Shown: positions 53,723 to 64,000 of the stretch, piece by piece
Layout of the letters: each line of letters starts with the position of its first letter
Position numbering within the stretch: the first letter of the stretch is position 1
Origin: Anaerococcus urinomassiliensis
GTDB taxonomy: Bacteria; Bacillota; Clostridia; Tissierellales; Peptoniphilaceae
DNA: 64,000 nucleotides
Assembly (NCBI RefSeq): GCF_900128425.1
Contig: NZ_LT635782.1
Coordinates: 659,359-723,358, forward strand
Direction of reading: 5' to 3'
The notes under the pieces: generated by a model
Seen by the model: only the letters and a program-made list of their open reading frames with translations
What the model was told of the DNA's origin: nothing
Database searches by the model: none
Made by a program: the position numbers and the translations under genes

Positions 53723-55911
53723 TAATTATTCACCCTGTATACACTATATAAAGCCGTAATCGACTTTAGTTTACTCATTACTTCATCAAGTTGGTCAATG
53801 CTATTTACTTCTACAGACAAGTCAATAACTCCCTCGTTATTGTCATTTACTCTAGCATTCATTCCAACAATATTGACATTTATTGCTGATAAAATCTTAC
53901 TTACATCAAAAATCACCGAAGGAGAATTATTTGATATAAGCTGGATTTTTACTGGGAACTTATCTGTTTCATCATTTTGCCAGTACACATCAATCAATCT
54001 TTCTGGATGACGGTTGTTTATAATGTTTGGACAAGATTTTGTATGGACAGATATACCATTTCCCATAGTTATAAAACCAATGATTGGATCGCCAGGAACC
54101 GGAGTACAACATTTTGCAAACTTGACTTCAATATCATCTTCCAAGTCAGAAACCTTTACTTCACCCTTAAAAGTTTTGTTAGTATTAGATCCTTTGTTAA
54201 TATTTAAAGATTCCTTTAAATCAGTTTCTTTCTTTTCATTTTCTTTTTCTTTTTTAATAAGTTTTTGAACTACCTGTTCACTAGTAATTCTACCGTAACC
54301 AACTGCTGCATACATTTCATCTTCACCAGGAAAACCTAACTCATTTGAGATTTCATCTATCCACTCATCTTTTAATAATGACTTATATCCAGTTCTATTT
54401 TTTTTGATATCTCTAATAATCTGGTTTTTTCCAGTTTCGATGTTTTCTTCTTTATTATTTCTTTTAAAAAATTGTTTGATTTTGCTTTTGGCTTGGGAAC
54501 TTTTCACAATGTTTAGCCAATCTCTACTAGGACCAACTGAGTTTTTGGATGTTAAAATTTCAACAACATCTCCAGTTTTAAGTTTATGAGCTACGGGCAC
54601 TATGGAACCATTTACCTTCGCTCCTATACATTTATTCCCAACTTCTGTATGAATTTTATAGGCAAAATCTATGGTACAAGATCCTAATGGTAGGGAATAT
54701 ATTTCTCCAGCAGGTGAATAAACATAAATTTCTCTAGAGAAAAAGTCTGTTTTTAGTGTTTCCATAAATTGCTGGCTATCAATATCTGCTGCCCCATCTC
54801 TTTGCCATTCCATGATTCTTCTTAGAAATTCCATGGCAGAATCAAATTCTGTTTCTTTCTTGTTATTTTCCTTATATCTCCAGTGAGCAGCAACCCCGTA
54901 TTCACATTCTTTGTGCATTTGACGAGTTCTTATTTGTACTTCAAAAGGTTTAGAATCTTCTCCAAAAACTGTCGTATGCAAGGACCTATATCCATTCGGC
55001 TTTGGTTGGCCAATATAATCCTTTATCCTATTTGGAATAGGTCTCCATAAAGAATGAACCTTACCCAAGACTTCATAACATTCAGCAATTGTATCAACTA
55101 AAACTCTTACAGCTGTTAAATCGTATATCTCCTCAAAAACAATGTTATTGCGCTTCATTTTTTTATAAATTGAGTAAAGAGATTTAGGTCTACCAGATAT
55201 TTCATAATTAATTTTACTGCCTTTGAGACTATCAGTAAGAGTTTCTATTATTTCATTTATGTAGGCTTCCCTCTCTCTTCTCTTACTGGCTACCATCTCT
55301 GCAAGTTCATAGTATTTCTCTGGTTCTTGGTATCTGAAGCATAAATCTTCTAATTCCCATTTGATAGAATAAATACCAAGCCTATGAGCAAGTGGAACAT
55401 ATATTTCAATGGTCTCAGTAGCAGTTTGGATTTGTTTTTCACGAGTCTTATATTCCAAAGTTCTCATATTGTGAAGTCTATCTGCTAGTTTTATAAGTAC
55501 AACCCTAACATCATTACTCATGGCCATTACCATTTTCCTAATGTTTTCAGCTTGTTTTTCTTCTCTTGATGAATAATTTAGATTTTTAAGTTTGGTAACA
55601 CCTTCTACTAAGAAAGTAATCTCTTCACCAAATTCTTCTTTCATCTGATCATAGGTTATAGGAGTATCTTCTAAGACATCATGCATTAGTCCTGCACAGA
55701 TAGTTTGATCATCAAGTTTCATATTAGAAATAGTCTTAGCTACGGCAATTGGATGTATAAAATAATCTTCACCAGAGTTTCTCTTTTGTCCTCTATGGTT
55801 TACTTCACCAAAATAATAAGCTTTTTTTATCAAAGCTATATCAGAGTTAGGATTATTTTCTAGTATTAATTTTTCAAAAATTTCATATTCTTTATTAAAA
55901 TCAGTTGTCAT
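53722..55911 (-). CDS. relA: Bifunctional (p)ppGpp synthetase/hydrolase RelA/SpoT (Rel)
   Basis: Stringent-response enzyme. The hydrolase HD domain is intact (GLMHDVLEDTPITYD with the HDxxED box). The synthetase domain has EEIYDLTAVRVLVDT and GQPKPNGYRSLHTTVFG. Then come a TGS domain (IYVYSPAGEIYSLPLGS), a helical and zinc-finger region (VKFAKCCTPVPGDPI) and an ACT domain. 729 residues, full-length Rel. It is in the usual recJ-relA-dtd order. Confidence 0.97.
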   Translation of the reverse strand: MTTDFNKEYEIFEKLILENNPNSDIALIKKAYYFGEVNHRGQKRNSGEDYFIHPIAVAKTISNMKLDDQTICAGLMHDVLEDTPITYDQMKEEFGEEITFLVEGVTKLKNLNYSSREEKQAENIRKMVMAMSNDVRVVLIKLADRLHNMRTLEYKTREKQIQTATETIEIYVPLAHRLGIYSIKWELEDLCFRYQEPEKYYELAEMVASKRREREAYINEIIETLTDSLKGSKINYEISGRPKSLYSIYKKMKRNNIVFEEIYDLTAVRVLVDTIAECYEVLGKVHSLWRPIPNRIKDYIGQPKPNGYRSLHTTVFGEDSKPFEVQIRTRQMHKECEYGVAAHWRYKENNKKETEFDSAMEFLRRIMEWQRDGAADIDSQQFMETLKTDFFSREIYVYSPAGEIYSLPLGSCTIDFAYKIHTEVGNKCIGAKVNGSIVPVAHKLKTGDVVEILTSKNSVGPSRDWLNIVKSSQAKSKIKQFFKRNNKEENIETGKNQIIRDIKKNRTGYKSLLKDEWIDEISNELGFPGEDEMYAAVGYGRITSEQVVQKLIKKEKENEKKETDLKESLNINKGSNTNKTFKGEVKVSDLEDDIEVKFAKCCTPVPGDPIIGFITMGNGISVHTKSCPNIINNRHPERLIDVYWQNDETDKFPVKIQLISNNSPSVIFDVSKILSAINVNIVGMNARVNDNNEGVIDLSVEVNSIDQLDEVMSKLKSITALYSVYRVNN

Positions 55912-55917
55912 ATCAAC

Positions 55918-57648
55918 TCACCTAATATCAACTAGTCTAAGTTGAAGAGTTCTATTGCCCCTAAATTCATTAATATCAGGGTAGTAAACTATATCAATCT
56001 TATTGCCAGTAATATTCTTTCCAAATTTATCAACTAAGTAATTTGCTGTATCTATAGCATTAAACTTAATAGCATTTATTATAATATCATTTTTTCTTAA
56101 AGATAATTTCAAGGTATTTTTATTTTTACCAATCATGGCTATGCTTTCAATAATAACATCCTTGTCGGCAAATATAGGTTTCTCAAAATCTTTGCCGAAG
56201 GGTTTCAAATTATTTAAAGATTCTGCAAATTCCAAAGATAGCTTGTCGATAGAAATGGCAGTATCAATATTAATAACTTTTTCCTTATCTTTTTGGGTCA
56301 TTTTAGAATTTTTATTTAGAAATTTTCTAAAATCATCAATTCTAGAGACTTCAATCGACAGTCCACAAGCCATCTTGTGACCTCCAAAAGACTCTAAATT
56401 ATCCTTATATTTATAGCAAGCTTCGTGGATATCAAAACTTTCTATTGATCTGCCTGAACCTTTAGCTATGTTATCATTTAGAGAATTAGTCAAAACTATG
56501 GTAGGTCTATAGTATTTTTCCTTAATCCTACCTGCAACTATCCCACATATGGATTCATTAATGGATGGCTCGTATACGACTATGACGTCATCATTCTCAT
56601 AGTTATTCTCTTCTATGATTTCTATACATTTATCAAGGCCTTCTTCAGTAAGCTTTTTTCTTTCGACATTTAATGAAACTAATTCTTTTGCTATTTCATA
56701 TATCCTGTCTATATCTTCTTCCATCAATAATTCTATTGCAAGTTTAGCTGAAGCAAGTCTTCCTGCTGCATTCATAGTTGGGCCTATGATAAAGCCAAGT
56801 GTGTATTCATCAATTGGTTTATGCCAATTCATTTCATCCAAAATAGCCTTTATACCAATTTTTTCTGTATAATTTAATCTCTTTAGGCCTTCTATGACAA
56901 AAATACGATTTTCATCAGTCAGGGAAACAATATCACAGACAGTTCCCATTGCAACATATTCTAATAGGCTTGCCAAATATTCAAAGTCACCACCTATATT
57001 TTGATATAGAGCCTGGATTAATTTAAAGCAAACACCAGCGCCACACAAATCTTTAAAGAGGTATGAGCTATCAATTCTTTTTGGATTAATAACAGCATCA
57101 GCCTCTGGAAGTTTCTGAGCTTGCCACTCTCCATCTGTAGATGTTTCTATCTCATGGTGATCAGTTACTATAACTTTTATTCCGGCTTTTTTAAGGCCAT
57201 CAACCTGATCAAAACCTGTTATGCCATTATCACAAGTAATTATTAATGAAACACCATCTGCTATTGCTTTTTCGACCATTCCATCGCTCATACCATAGCC
57301 ATCTTCAACCCTGTGTGGAATATCGTAGGACAAATTATCATAAAAATATAAAAATCCATCAAGCAATGTCATTACAGATGCAATTCCATCTTGATCGTAA
57401 TCTCCAAATATACGAATTTCTCCACCATTTTGCATAGTTTCTATAATAAGACTTACAGCCTTATCCATATCAGCAAGTAAAAACGGGTCGTGCAATTTTC
57501 CTAAATCAGGATTTACAAACATTTCCACTGTTTCTTTGTCTGTAATATCTCGATTTGCCAAAATTAGGGCTTGTAATTTTGTAATGTCTTTATTTTTTAA
57601 ATTTTCTATATAATTTGATTTTTTATTATAAATGAACCAATTTGCCAT
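55918..57648 (-). CDS. recJ: Single-stranded-DNA-specific exonuclease RecJ
   Basis: 5'-3' single-strand exonuclease in recombination and repair. The DHH domain shows GDYDQDGIASVMTLLDG, ITCDNGITG and VTDHHEIE; the DHHA1 domain has ESFGGHKMACGLSIE and GSGRSIESFD. ATG 57648 was chosen because GGAAGGGTGATGCA precedes it; this gives 576 residues. An upstream in-frame extension lacks a ribosome site. Confidence 0.95.
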   Translation of the reverse strand: MANWFIYNKKSNYIENLKNKDITKLQALILANRDITDKETVEMFVNPDLGKLHDPFLLADMDKAVSLIIETMQNGGEIRIFGDYDQDGIASVMTLLDGFLYFYDNLSYDIPHRVEDGYGMSDGMVEKAIADGVSLIITCDNGITGFDQVDGLKKAGIKVIVTDHHEIETSTDGEWQAQKLPEADAVINPKRIDSSYLFKDLCGAGVCFKLIQALYQNIGGDFEYLASLLEYVAMGTVCDIVSLTDENRIFVIEGLKRLNYTEKIGIKAILDEMNWHKPIDEYTLGFIIGPTMNAAGRLASAKLAIELLMEEDIDRIYEIAKELVSLNVERKKLTEEGLDKCIEIIEENNYENDDVIVVYEPSINESICGIVAGRIKEKYYRPTIVLTNSLNDNIAKGSGRSIESFDIHEACYKYKDNLESFGGHKMACGLSIEVSRIDDFRKFLNKNSKMTQKDKEKVINIDTAISIDKLSLEFAESLNNLKPFGKDFEKPIFADKDVIIESIAMIGKNKNTLKLSLRKNDIIINAIKFNAIDTANYLVDKFGKNITGNKIDIVYYPDINEFRGNRTLQLRLVDIR

Positions 57649-57721
57649 TGCATCACCCTTCCATACTATAAAAACTATACCTTTTTGCTTAGATATATAA
57701 AGAAATAAGGCCATTATGGCC

Positions 57722-60131
<2,410 letters not shown>

Positions 60132-61139
60132 CTATTCCTCGTATCTTAATCCATAATGTTCATAAGCTTTTCTAGTTAAGACTCTTCCTCTAGGGGTCCT
60201 AGTTAAAAATCCAATTTGAAGCAAATATGGTTCGTAAACATCTTCTATAGTAACATTTTCTATTCCTGTTGATGCTGCTATTGTGTCTATACCAACAGGG
60301 CCTCCATTAAAACTACTATACATGGTAAGTACTATCTTCTTATCCATAGGATCTAATCCCATTTCATCTATTTCTAGGAGTTTGAGACCTTCCATACTAG
60401 TTTCATGGTCAATTATGTGATCTTTTTTTACAATAGCATAATCTCTTACTCTTTTTAATAATCTATTAGCAATTCTTGGTGTACCTCTAGATCTTTTTGC
60501 AATCTCATAGGCCCCTTTGTCGTCGATTTCTATATCCAAAATATTTGCCGATCTTTTAATAATTGTCGTAAGATCTTCAGCTGTGTAAAGATTTAATGAA
60601 AGCATTACCCCAAATCTGTCTCTTAATGGAGCAGAGAGCATACCAGATCTAGTAGTAGCACCTATTAGGGTAAACTTTTCTAGGTCGATTCTTATAGATT
60701 GTGCATTTGGTCCCTTTCCTACAATAATATCTAGTACAAAATCTTCCATAGCAGAATATAAAATTTCTTCAACAGACCTATTGATTCTATGAATTTCGTC
60801 TATGAATAATACATCACCATAGGATAGGTTGGTAAGTATACTTGCAAGATCTGATGGTCTTTCTATAGCCGGTCCACTTGTCACCCTTATATTTACACCT
60901 AATTCATTAGCTATGATGGTGGAAAGTGTAGTTTTTCCCAGACCTGGTGGTCCTTGCAAAAGAACGTGGTCAAGTGGTTCCTTCCTTGATAAGGATGATT
61001 CTATGAAAATTTCTAGTTTTTCCTTAACTTTATCTTGACCTATGTATTCACTTAGCCATTTCGGTCTGATAGAGTTTTCGTTAGTTAAATCTTCCTTTAA
61101 CTCGTTTGATCCAACTATTCTTTCGTTTTCATCGTACAT
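60132..61139 (-). CDS. ruvB: Holliday junction branch migration ATPase RuvB
   Basis: Hexameric motor for branch migration. Walker [10 protein letters not shown], Walker [10 protein letters not shown], the sensor region [21 protein letters not shown] and the C-terminal winged helix ([13 protein letters not shown]) are all present. 335 residues. With ruvA and ruvC in the same unit. Confidence 0.97.
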   Translation of the reverse strand: MYDENERIVGSNELKEDLTNENSIRPKWLSEYIGQDKVKEKLEIFIESSLSRKEPLDHVLLQGPPGLGKTTLSTIIANELGVNIRVTSGPAIERPSDLASILTNLSYGDVLFIDEIHRINRSVEEILYSAMEDFVLDIIVGKGPNAQSIRIDLEKFTLIGATTRSGMLSAPLRDRFGVMLSLNLYTAEDLTTIIKRSANILDIEIDDKGAYEIAKRSRGTPRIANRLLKRVRDYAIVKKDHIIDHETSMEGLKLLEIDEMGLDPMDKKIVLTMYSSFNGGPVGIDTIAASTGIENVTIEDVYEPYLLQIGFLTRTPRGRVLTRKAYEHYGLRYEE

Positions 61140-61148
61140 TTGCTTCCC

Positions 61149-61739
61149 CTATATAAGTCTTTTTAGACTTTCTTTTACAAGTTCTTCCAATGATAAATCC
61201 ATATCTTTAAGTTCTAACAAGACATTATTGATGTCATTTTGTGCGTAACCTAGGTTCATTAGTGCTTCTTTTGCTACATCAAAGTCCTCATTAGTGTAAG
61301 TTATAACTTTTGATGGGCTTGTATTATCCTCAATAGGCATCTTTTTAACCTTGTCCATAAGTTCTAAGATTATCCTACTGGCTGTTTTCTTGCCAATACC
61401 TTTGGCTATAGTGAGCTTATCTATATCACTATTTACTATGGCTAGTTTTATATCGTTTACACCCATAGATGAGAGAATGCCAATAGCATTTTTTGGTCCG
61501 ATTGAAGAAACTGATGTTAATAGTAAAAACATTTCTAGTTCTTCCTTGGAATAAAAACCATACAAACTCATATCATCTTCTCTTACTTGTAAAGATGTGT
61601 ATATCTTATACTCATTATTTAATTCTAGAAGTGCAAGTGTTGATAAGGAAGATTTGATAAGATAACCCATCTGATTATTTTCTAATACAAAATCTTCTTC
61701 GCTTATACTTCTCACATATCCAATTATATATGCTATCAT
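61149..61739 (-). CDS. ruvA: Holliday junction DNA-binding subunit RuvA
   Basis: Tetrameric junction-binding protein. The OB-fold N-terminus (IAYIIGYVRSISEEDFVLE) is followed by tandem HhH motifs (SVSSIGPKNAIGILS and IAKGIGKKTASRII) and the C-terminal RuvB-binding domain. 196 residues. It shares one base with ruvC. Confidence 0.96.
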   Translation of the reverse strand: MIAYIIGYVRSISEEDFVLENNQMGYLIKSSLSTLALLELNNEYKIYTSLQVREDDMSLYGFYSKEELEMFLLLTSVSSIGPKNAIGILSSMGVNDIKLAIVNSDIDKLTIAKGIGKKTASRIILELMDKVKKMPIEDNTSPSKVITYTNEDFDVAKEALMNLGYAQNDINNVLLELKDMDLSLEELVKESLKRLI

Positions 61740-62233
61740 CAGTTCATCCTAAAGTTTTCTTTAAATCTCTGGCTTAAAGCATGACAAAGAGCAACAGATA
61801 GAGCATCTGCTGCATCGTCTGGCTTTGGTATTTCTTTTAAATTTAAGAGAGTAGTTACTGTCTTTTGCATTTGCATTTTGCTAGCTCTTCCATAGCCTGT
61901 AATGGCTTGTTTGATTTGCAGTGGTGTGTACTCAAAAATAGGAAGATTATTTTCCTGGGCGCACAGTATTTGTATACCTCTAGCATGACCAACTGTTATG
62001 GCTGTCTTTACATTCTGGTTAAAGAATAATTCTTCAATAGCAAACTCATCTGGCTTATGCTCTCTTATAATTTCATTTAAATTGTTATACAAAATACTAA
62101 GCCTTTCAGGAGTTTTTGTTTTGCTAGACGTTGTAACTACACCATTTTCTATTACTTTAACCTTATTTCCATCAAATTCAACCACGCCATAACCCATGAT
62201 TGCAATTCCTGGATCTATTCCTAATATTTTCAT
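61739..62233 (-). CDS. ruvC: Holliday junction endonuclease RuvC
   Basis: RNase H-fold resolvase. The catalytic acids are visible in ILGIDPGIAIMGYGV (first Asp), FAIEELFFNQN and the DDAADALSVALCHA motif near the end. 164 residues. The start lies only 13 bases from the terminator-like hairpin of the previous gene and no clear ribosome site is seen. First gene of ruvC-ruvA-ruvB-queA-tgt-yajC. Confidence 0.96.
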   Translation of the reverse strand: MKILGIDPGIAIMGYGVVEFDGNKVKVIENGVVTTSSKTKTPERLSILYNNLNEIIREHKPDEFAIEELFFNQNVKTAITVGHARGIQILCAQENNLPIFEYTPLQIKQAITGYGRASKMQMQKTVTTLLNLKEIPKPDDAADALSVALCHALSQRFKENFRMN

Positions 62234-62246
62234 AATTCTAATAAGT

Positions 62247-62269
62247 AAAAAAGAGCTTATATAAGCTCT
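62247..62269 (-). terminator. Terminator-like hairpin between the unknown gene and ruvC
   Basis: On the minus strand the perfect inverted repeat AGAGCTT-ATAT-AAGCTCT (62252-62269) is followed by TTTTTT. It overlaps the stop codon of the upstream gene and lies 14 bases before ruvC. Confidence 0.8.
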
Positions 62270-62987
62270 ATTGATACCTTTCTAATACTTCTCTTATAAG
62301 TCCCCTAAAATAATATTCTGCATAAACGTCTACTATTGACTTATACAAATATGATAAGGACTTATCGTAAATCTTTCTTGTTTGATTTAATGTAATATCT
62401 TCAGTATATATAAAATTACTTGTATCAAACCTAAGCTGCTTGTGAGTGCTTTGGTCAATATTTAATATACTGGATCTTATTTTTAAATCGCAAAACTTTC
62501 CCATATTAGCCTTTAGGTTTGAAACCAAGCTTTTGTCAGCGTAAATATTGTCCATAAACTTTTCACCTATTTCTCTAACTTTTGGATCAGTTTTGCTAGA
62601 ATAGTAGGAGAAATTACGCATCATATATGATACACCAAAACATTCGATAAGCTCATATTCCAAATTATCCACCATCTTTTTATCTCTAAATGCCCTGTAT
62701 TGAGCCTTGATAGATATAAGATATTCATATCTATTAATATCACTCGTGATAGAAGCTTCAAGATAATCTATGATTTGATCGATGTTGGATAAATCCCAAA
62801 AATATTTTTTAAGATTCTTCATAAAGTAATCTTTAACATAGTAGTCATTTTTGGAAAATTTTACGAAATTTTTATCATATAATAAAGACATAAGAGTGTT
62901 CAATGAATATACATCTTCATTTATCAAAAAATTGTATTCAAGTTTTTCAATTATAGGATATTGTTCACTAAACTGTGCCTTCATCAT
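62268..62987 (-). CDS. Protein of unknown function, predicted cytoplasmic and helical
   Basis: I do not recognise this 239-residue protein. It has no signal peptide or transmembrane segment, is rich in Tyr, Asp and Lys, and looks mainly helical. A stretch of alternating aromatic residues (NFSYYSSKTD, KDYFMKNLKKYFWDL) and a C-terminal YAEYYFRGLIREVLERYQ stand out. A clear ribosome site (GAGGT, 6 bases before ATG 62987) and an extended -10 (TGATAGAAT at 63007-63015) support expression. A terminator follows. It is just upstream of ruvC but probably a separate unit. Confidence 0.75.
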   Translation of the reverse strand: MMKAQFSEQYPIIEKLEYNFLINEDVYSLNTLMSLLYDKNFVKFSKNDYYVKDYFMKNLKKYFWDLSNIDQIIDYLEASITSDINRYEYLISIKAQYRAFRDKKMVDNLEYELIECFGVSYMMRNFSYYSSKTDPKVREIGEKFMDNIYADKSLVSNLKANMGKFCDLKIRSSILNIDQSTHKQLRFDTSNFIYTEDITLNQTRKIYDKSLSYLYKSIVDVYAEYYFRGLIREVLERYQ

Positions 62988-63006
62988 TTTATTACCTCGT
63001 TATACT

Positions 63007-63015
63007 ATTCTATCA
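63007..63015 (-). promoter_or_regulatory. Possible extended -10 promoter of the unknown gene
   Basis: On the minus strand TGATAGAAT (TGn plus TAGAAT) lies about 20 bases before the ATG at 62987. The -35 is weak. The rest of this 180-base spacer (62988-63168) is very AT-rich and shows no other clear element. Confidence 0.4.
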
Positions 63016-63168
63016 TAGATTAGCTTATATTTATTTAGATATATTTTCGACCAAAATAAATAAAGCTAAATTATTAGTAATAATATACGTTTAAATCTAA
63101 TTTTTGCATATAATACTAATGATTTAGCCTATAAGATTTTTAAAATAAAATTTTATTCATTATAAAAT

Positions 63169-63912
63169 TTAAAACTTTTTGAATATTACATTCAAATCAT
63201 AAAGATTAAAACTATAGTTAACATCTTTTCTTTCTATATCTATGACTGTCTTGGATCTTAATTCGTCGTCCATATATAATTTGTCAATAAGTTCATAAGA
63301 AGGATTTATAGCGTGTGGATTTCCAACTAACTGAAACATAGTTATATCGCCATTAGTATCACCATAGGCATAAGAACTTTCCAAGTCCAAATTATATCTT
63401 TTGGTTAGGTCCATCACAGCACCAAGCTTGCTTCTGCCATCCCACATTGGACTAACCTTTCCTGTAAATTTTTTTTCTGAATCAAATTCGTATTTGGTTG
63501 CTATAGATTCATCAGCACCGTAAATTTGAGCAAATTGGTTTACAAGAAATTCTGGCGATCCGGATATAAAAAAGATCTTATAGCCATTATTTTTGTGAAA
63601 GTCTACTGCCTTTTTTGTTGTCATATACACTTTGTTTTTATTTTTTTCTATAACTATGTCAGAATATTTGTTGATGGTATCTTTGTCTATGCCAATTAAT
63701 TTTTGTTGGTATACTAAGCTTGCCTTATCTAGGTAATCTTCATAGGCTCCTAGTCTATTTTGATATTTTTCAAAAAGCGGGCCTATCTCTTGGCTCCAAG
63801 CAGATTCAGGAATAATACCATCAGCTGTTAATAACAAAAAATGTTCTATCAACAGACTATTTCTGAACAAAGTACCATCAATATCAAAAAATGCAGCCTT
63901 ATCTCTTTTCAC
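63169..63912 (-). CDS. HAD-IB family hydrolase (SerB-like phosphatase)
   Basis: A haloacid dehalogenase-fold phosphatase. Motif I is FFDIDGTLFRNS with the nucleophile Asp, motif II is FFISGSPEFLV, and the later KLGAVMDL and YAYGDTNGDITMF give motifs III and IV. 247 residues, in the size and pattern range of subfamily IB (phosphoserine phosphatase-like); the substrate cannot be fixed. The start is GTG 63912, preceded by AGGAG with 5-base spacing. It directly follows the gene that runs off the window. Confidence 0.9.
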   Translation of the reverse strand: MKRDKAAFFDIDGTLFRNSLLIEHFLLLTADGIIPESAWSQEIGPLFEKYQNRLGAYEDYLDKASLVYQQKLIGIDKDTINKYSDIVIEKNKNKVYMTTKKAVDFHKNNGYKIFFISGSPEFLVNQFAQIYGADESIATKYEFDSEKKFTGKVSPMWDGRSKLGAVMDLTKRYNLDLESSYAYGDTNGDITMFQLVGNPHAINPSYELIDKLYMDDELRSKTVIDIERKDVNYSFNLYDLNVIFKKF

Positions 63913-63923
63913 AATAGCTCCTC

Positions 63924-64000
63924 TTATTTATCTTTAGCCTCAAAAGTTTGTTTTTTACTTTTTGAGGAATTATCTATTCTTTTAGCTTTTACATTATTTT
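63924..64000 (-). CDS. C-terminal end of a gene entering from beyond the window, unknown
   Basis: On the minus strand an open frame runs from the window edge to TAA at 63924-63926. It codes for about 25 lysine- and serine-rich residues ending QTFEAKDK. The stop lies 11 bases before the HAD gene start, so the two are probably co-transcribed. Too short to identify. Confidence 0.5.
   Translation of the reverse strand, partial: NNVKAKRIDNSSKSKKQTFEAKDK

Overview
The window looks like one chromosomal segment of a low-GC, Gram-positive anaerobe of the Firmicutes (Bacillota). Gene content and order point to the Peptoniphilaceae/Tissierellia (Anaerococcus, Peptoniphilus or Finegoldia-like). The evidence is an AT-rich sequence with strong AAGGAG/AGGAGG ribosome binding sites, RNase J and RNase Y, SepF, an unusual short EF-Ts, Prp-processed L27, RqcH, a NifS-ThiI pair and a YnbB-type PLP enzyme next to mutSL-miaA. 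The genus is an inference. I see no phage, insertion sequence, CRISPR array, rRNA or tRNA. No stretch longer than about 300 bases lacks a gene; the largest gaps are about 180 to 215 bases.

From 1 to 19.2 kb nearly all genes are on the plus strand: the 3' part of mfd, two tandem PrsA-like lipoproteins, HU, then (after the lone minus-strand rqcH) gmk-rpoZ-coaBC-priA-ftsY. After these come rpsB-tsf with a structured leader, a heterodimeric ABC exporter, rny, and a Xer-type tyrosine recombinase preceded by a 36-base palindrome. From 19.2 kb to the end nearly all genes are on the minus strand.

The minus-strand units, read right to left, are as follows. A HAD hydrolase and an unknown protein. ruvCAB-queA-tgt-yajC-recJ-relA-dtd-MBL-aspS-rseC-glyA-der-plsY-gpsA (recombination, queuosine, stringent response, translation fidelity, lipid synthesis). 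sepF, then ylmH-lspA-ung. nifS-thiI for tRNA thiolation. rplU-prp-rpmA with an L21-type leader, then obgE-yhbY-nadD-yqeK-rsfS-comEA. rrf2-alaS-ireB-ruvX-DUF1292-fur-rnj-trmR-trhP. dut with a small orphan membrane protein, and mutS-mutL-miaA-ynbB. Between dut and trhP lies a convergent pair of small, very acidic paralogous proteins that I cannot assign to any known family.

The points most worth a second look are: MutL, whose C-terminal endonuclease motifs are all degenerate although MutS looks intact; the convergent pair of small disordered paralogues; the combination of strand switch, Xer recombinase and 36-base palindrome, which may mark a dif/terminus region; priA, which seems to start at an ATT codon; a second PrsA-like lipoprotein with a degraded parvulin domain that starts inside the acidic tail of the first; and an orphan membrane-anchored domain resembling a cofactor-free sulfite-oxidase fold.
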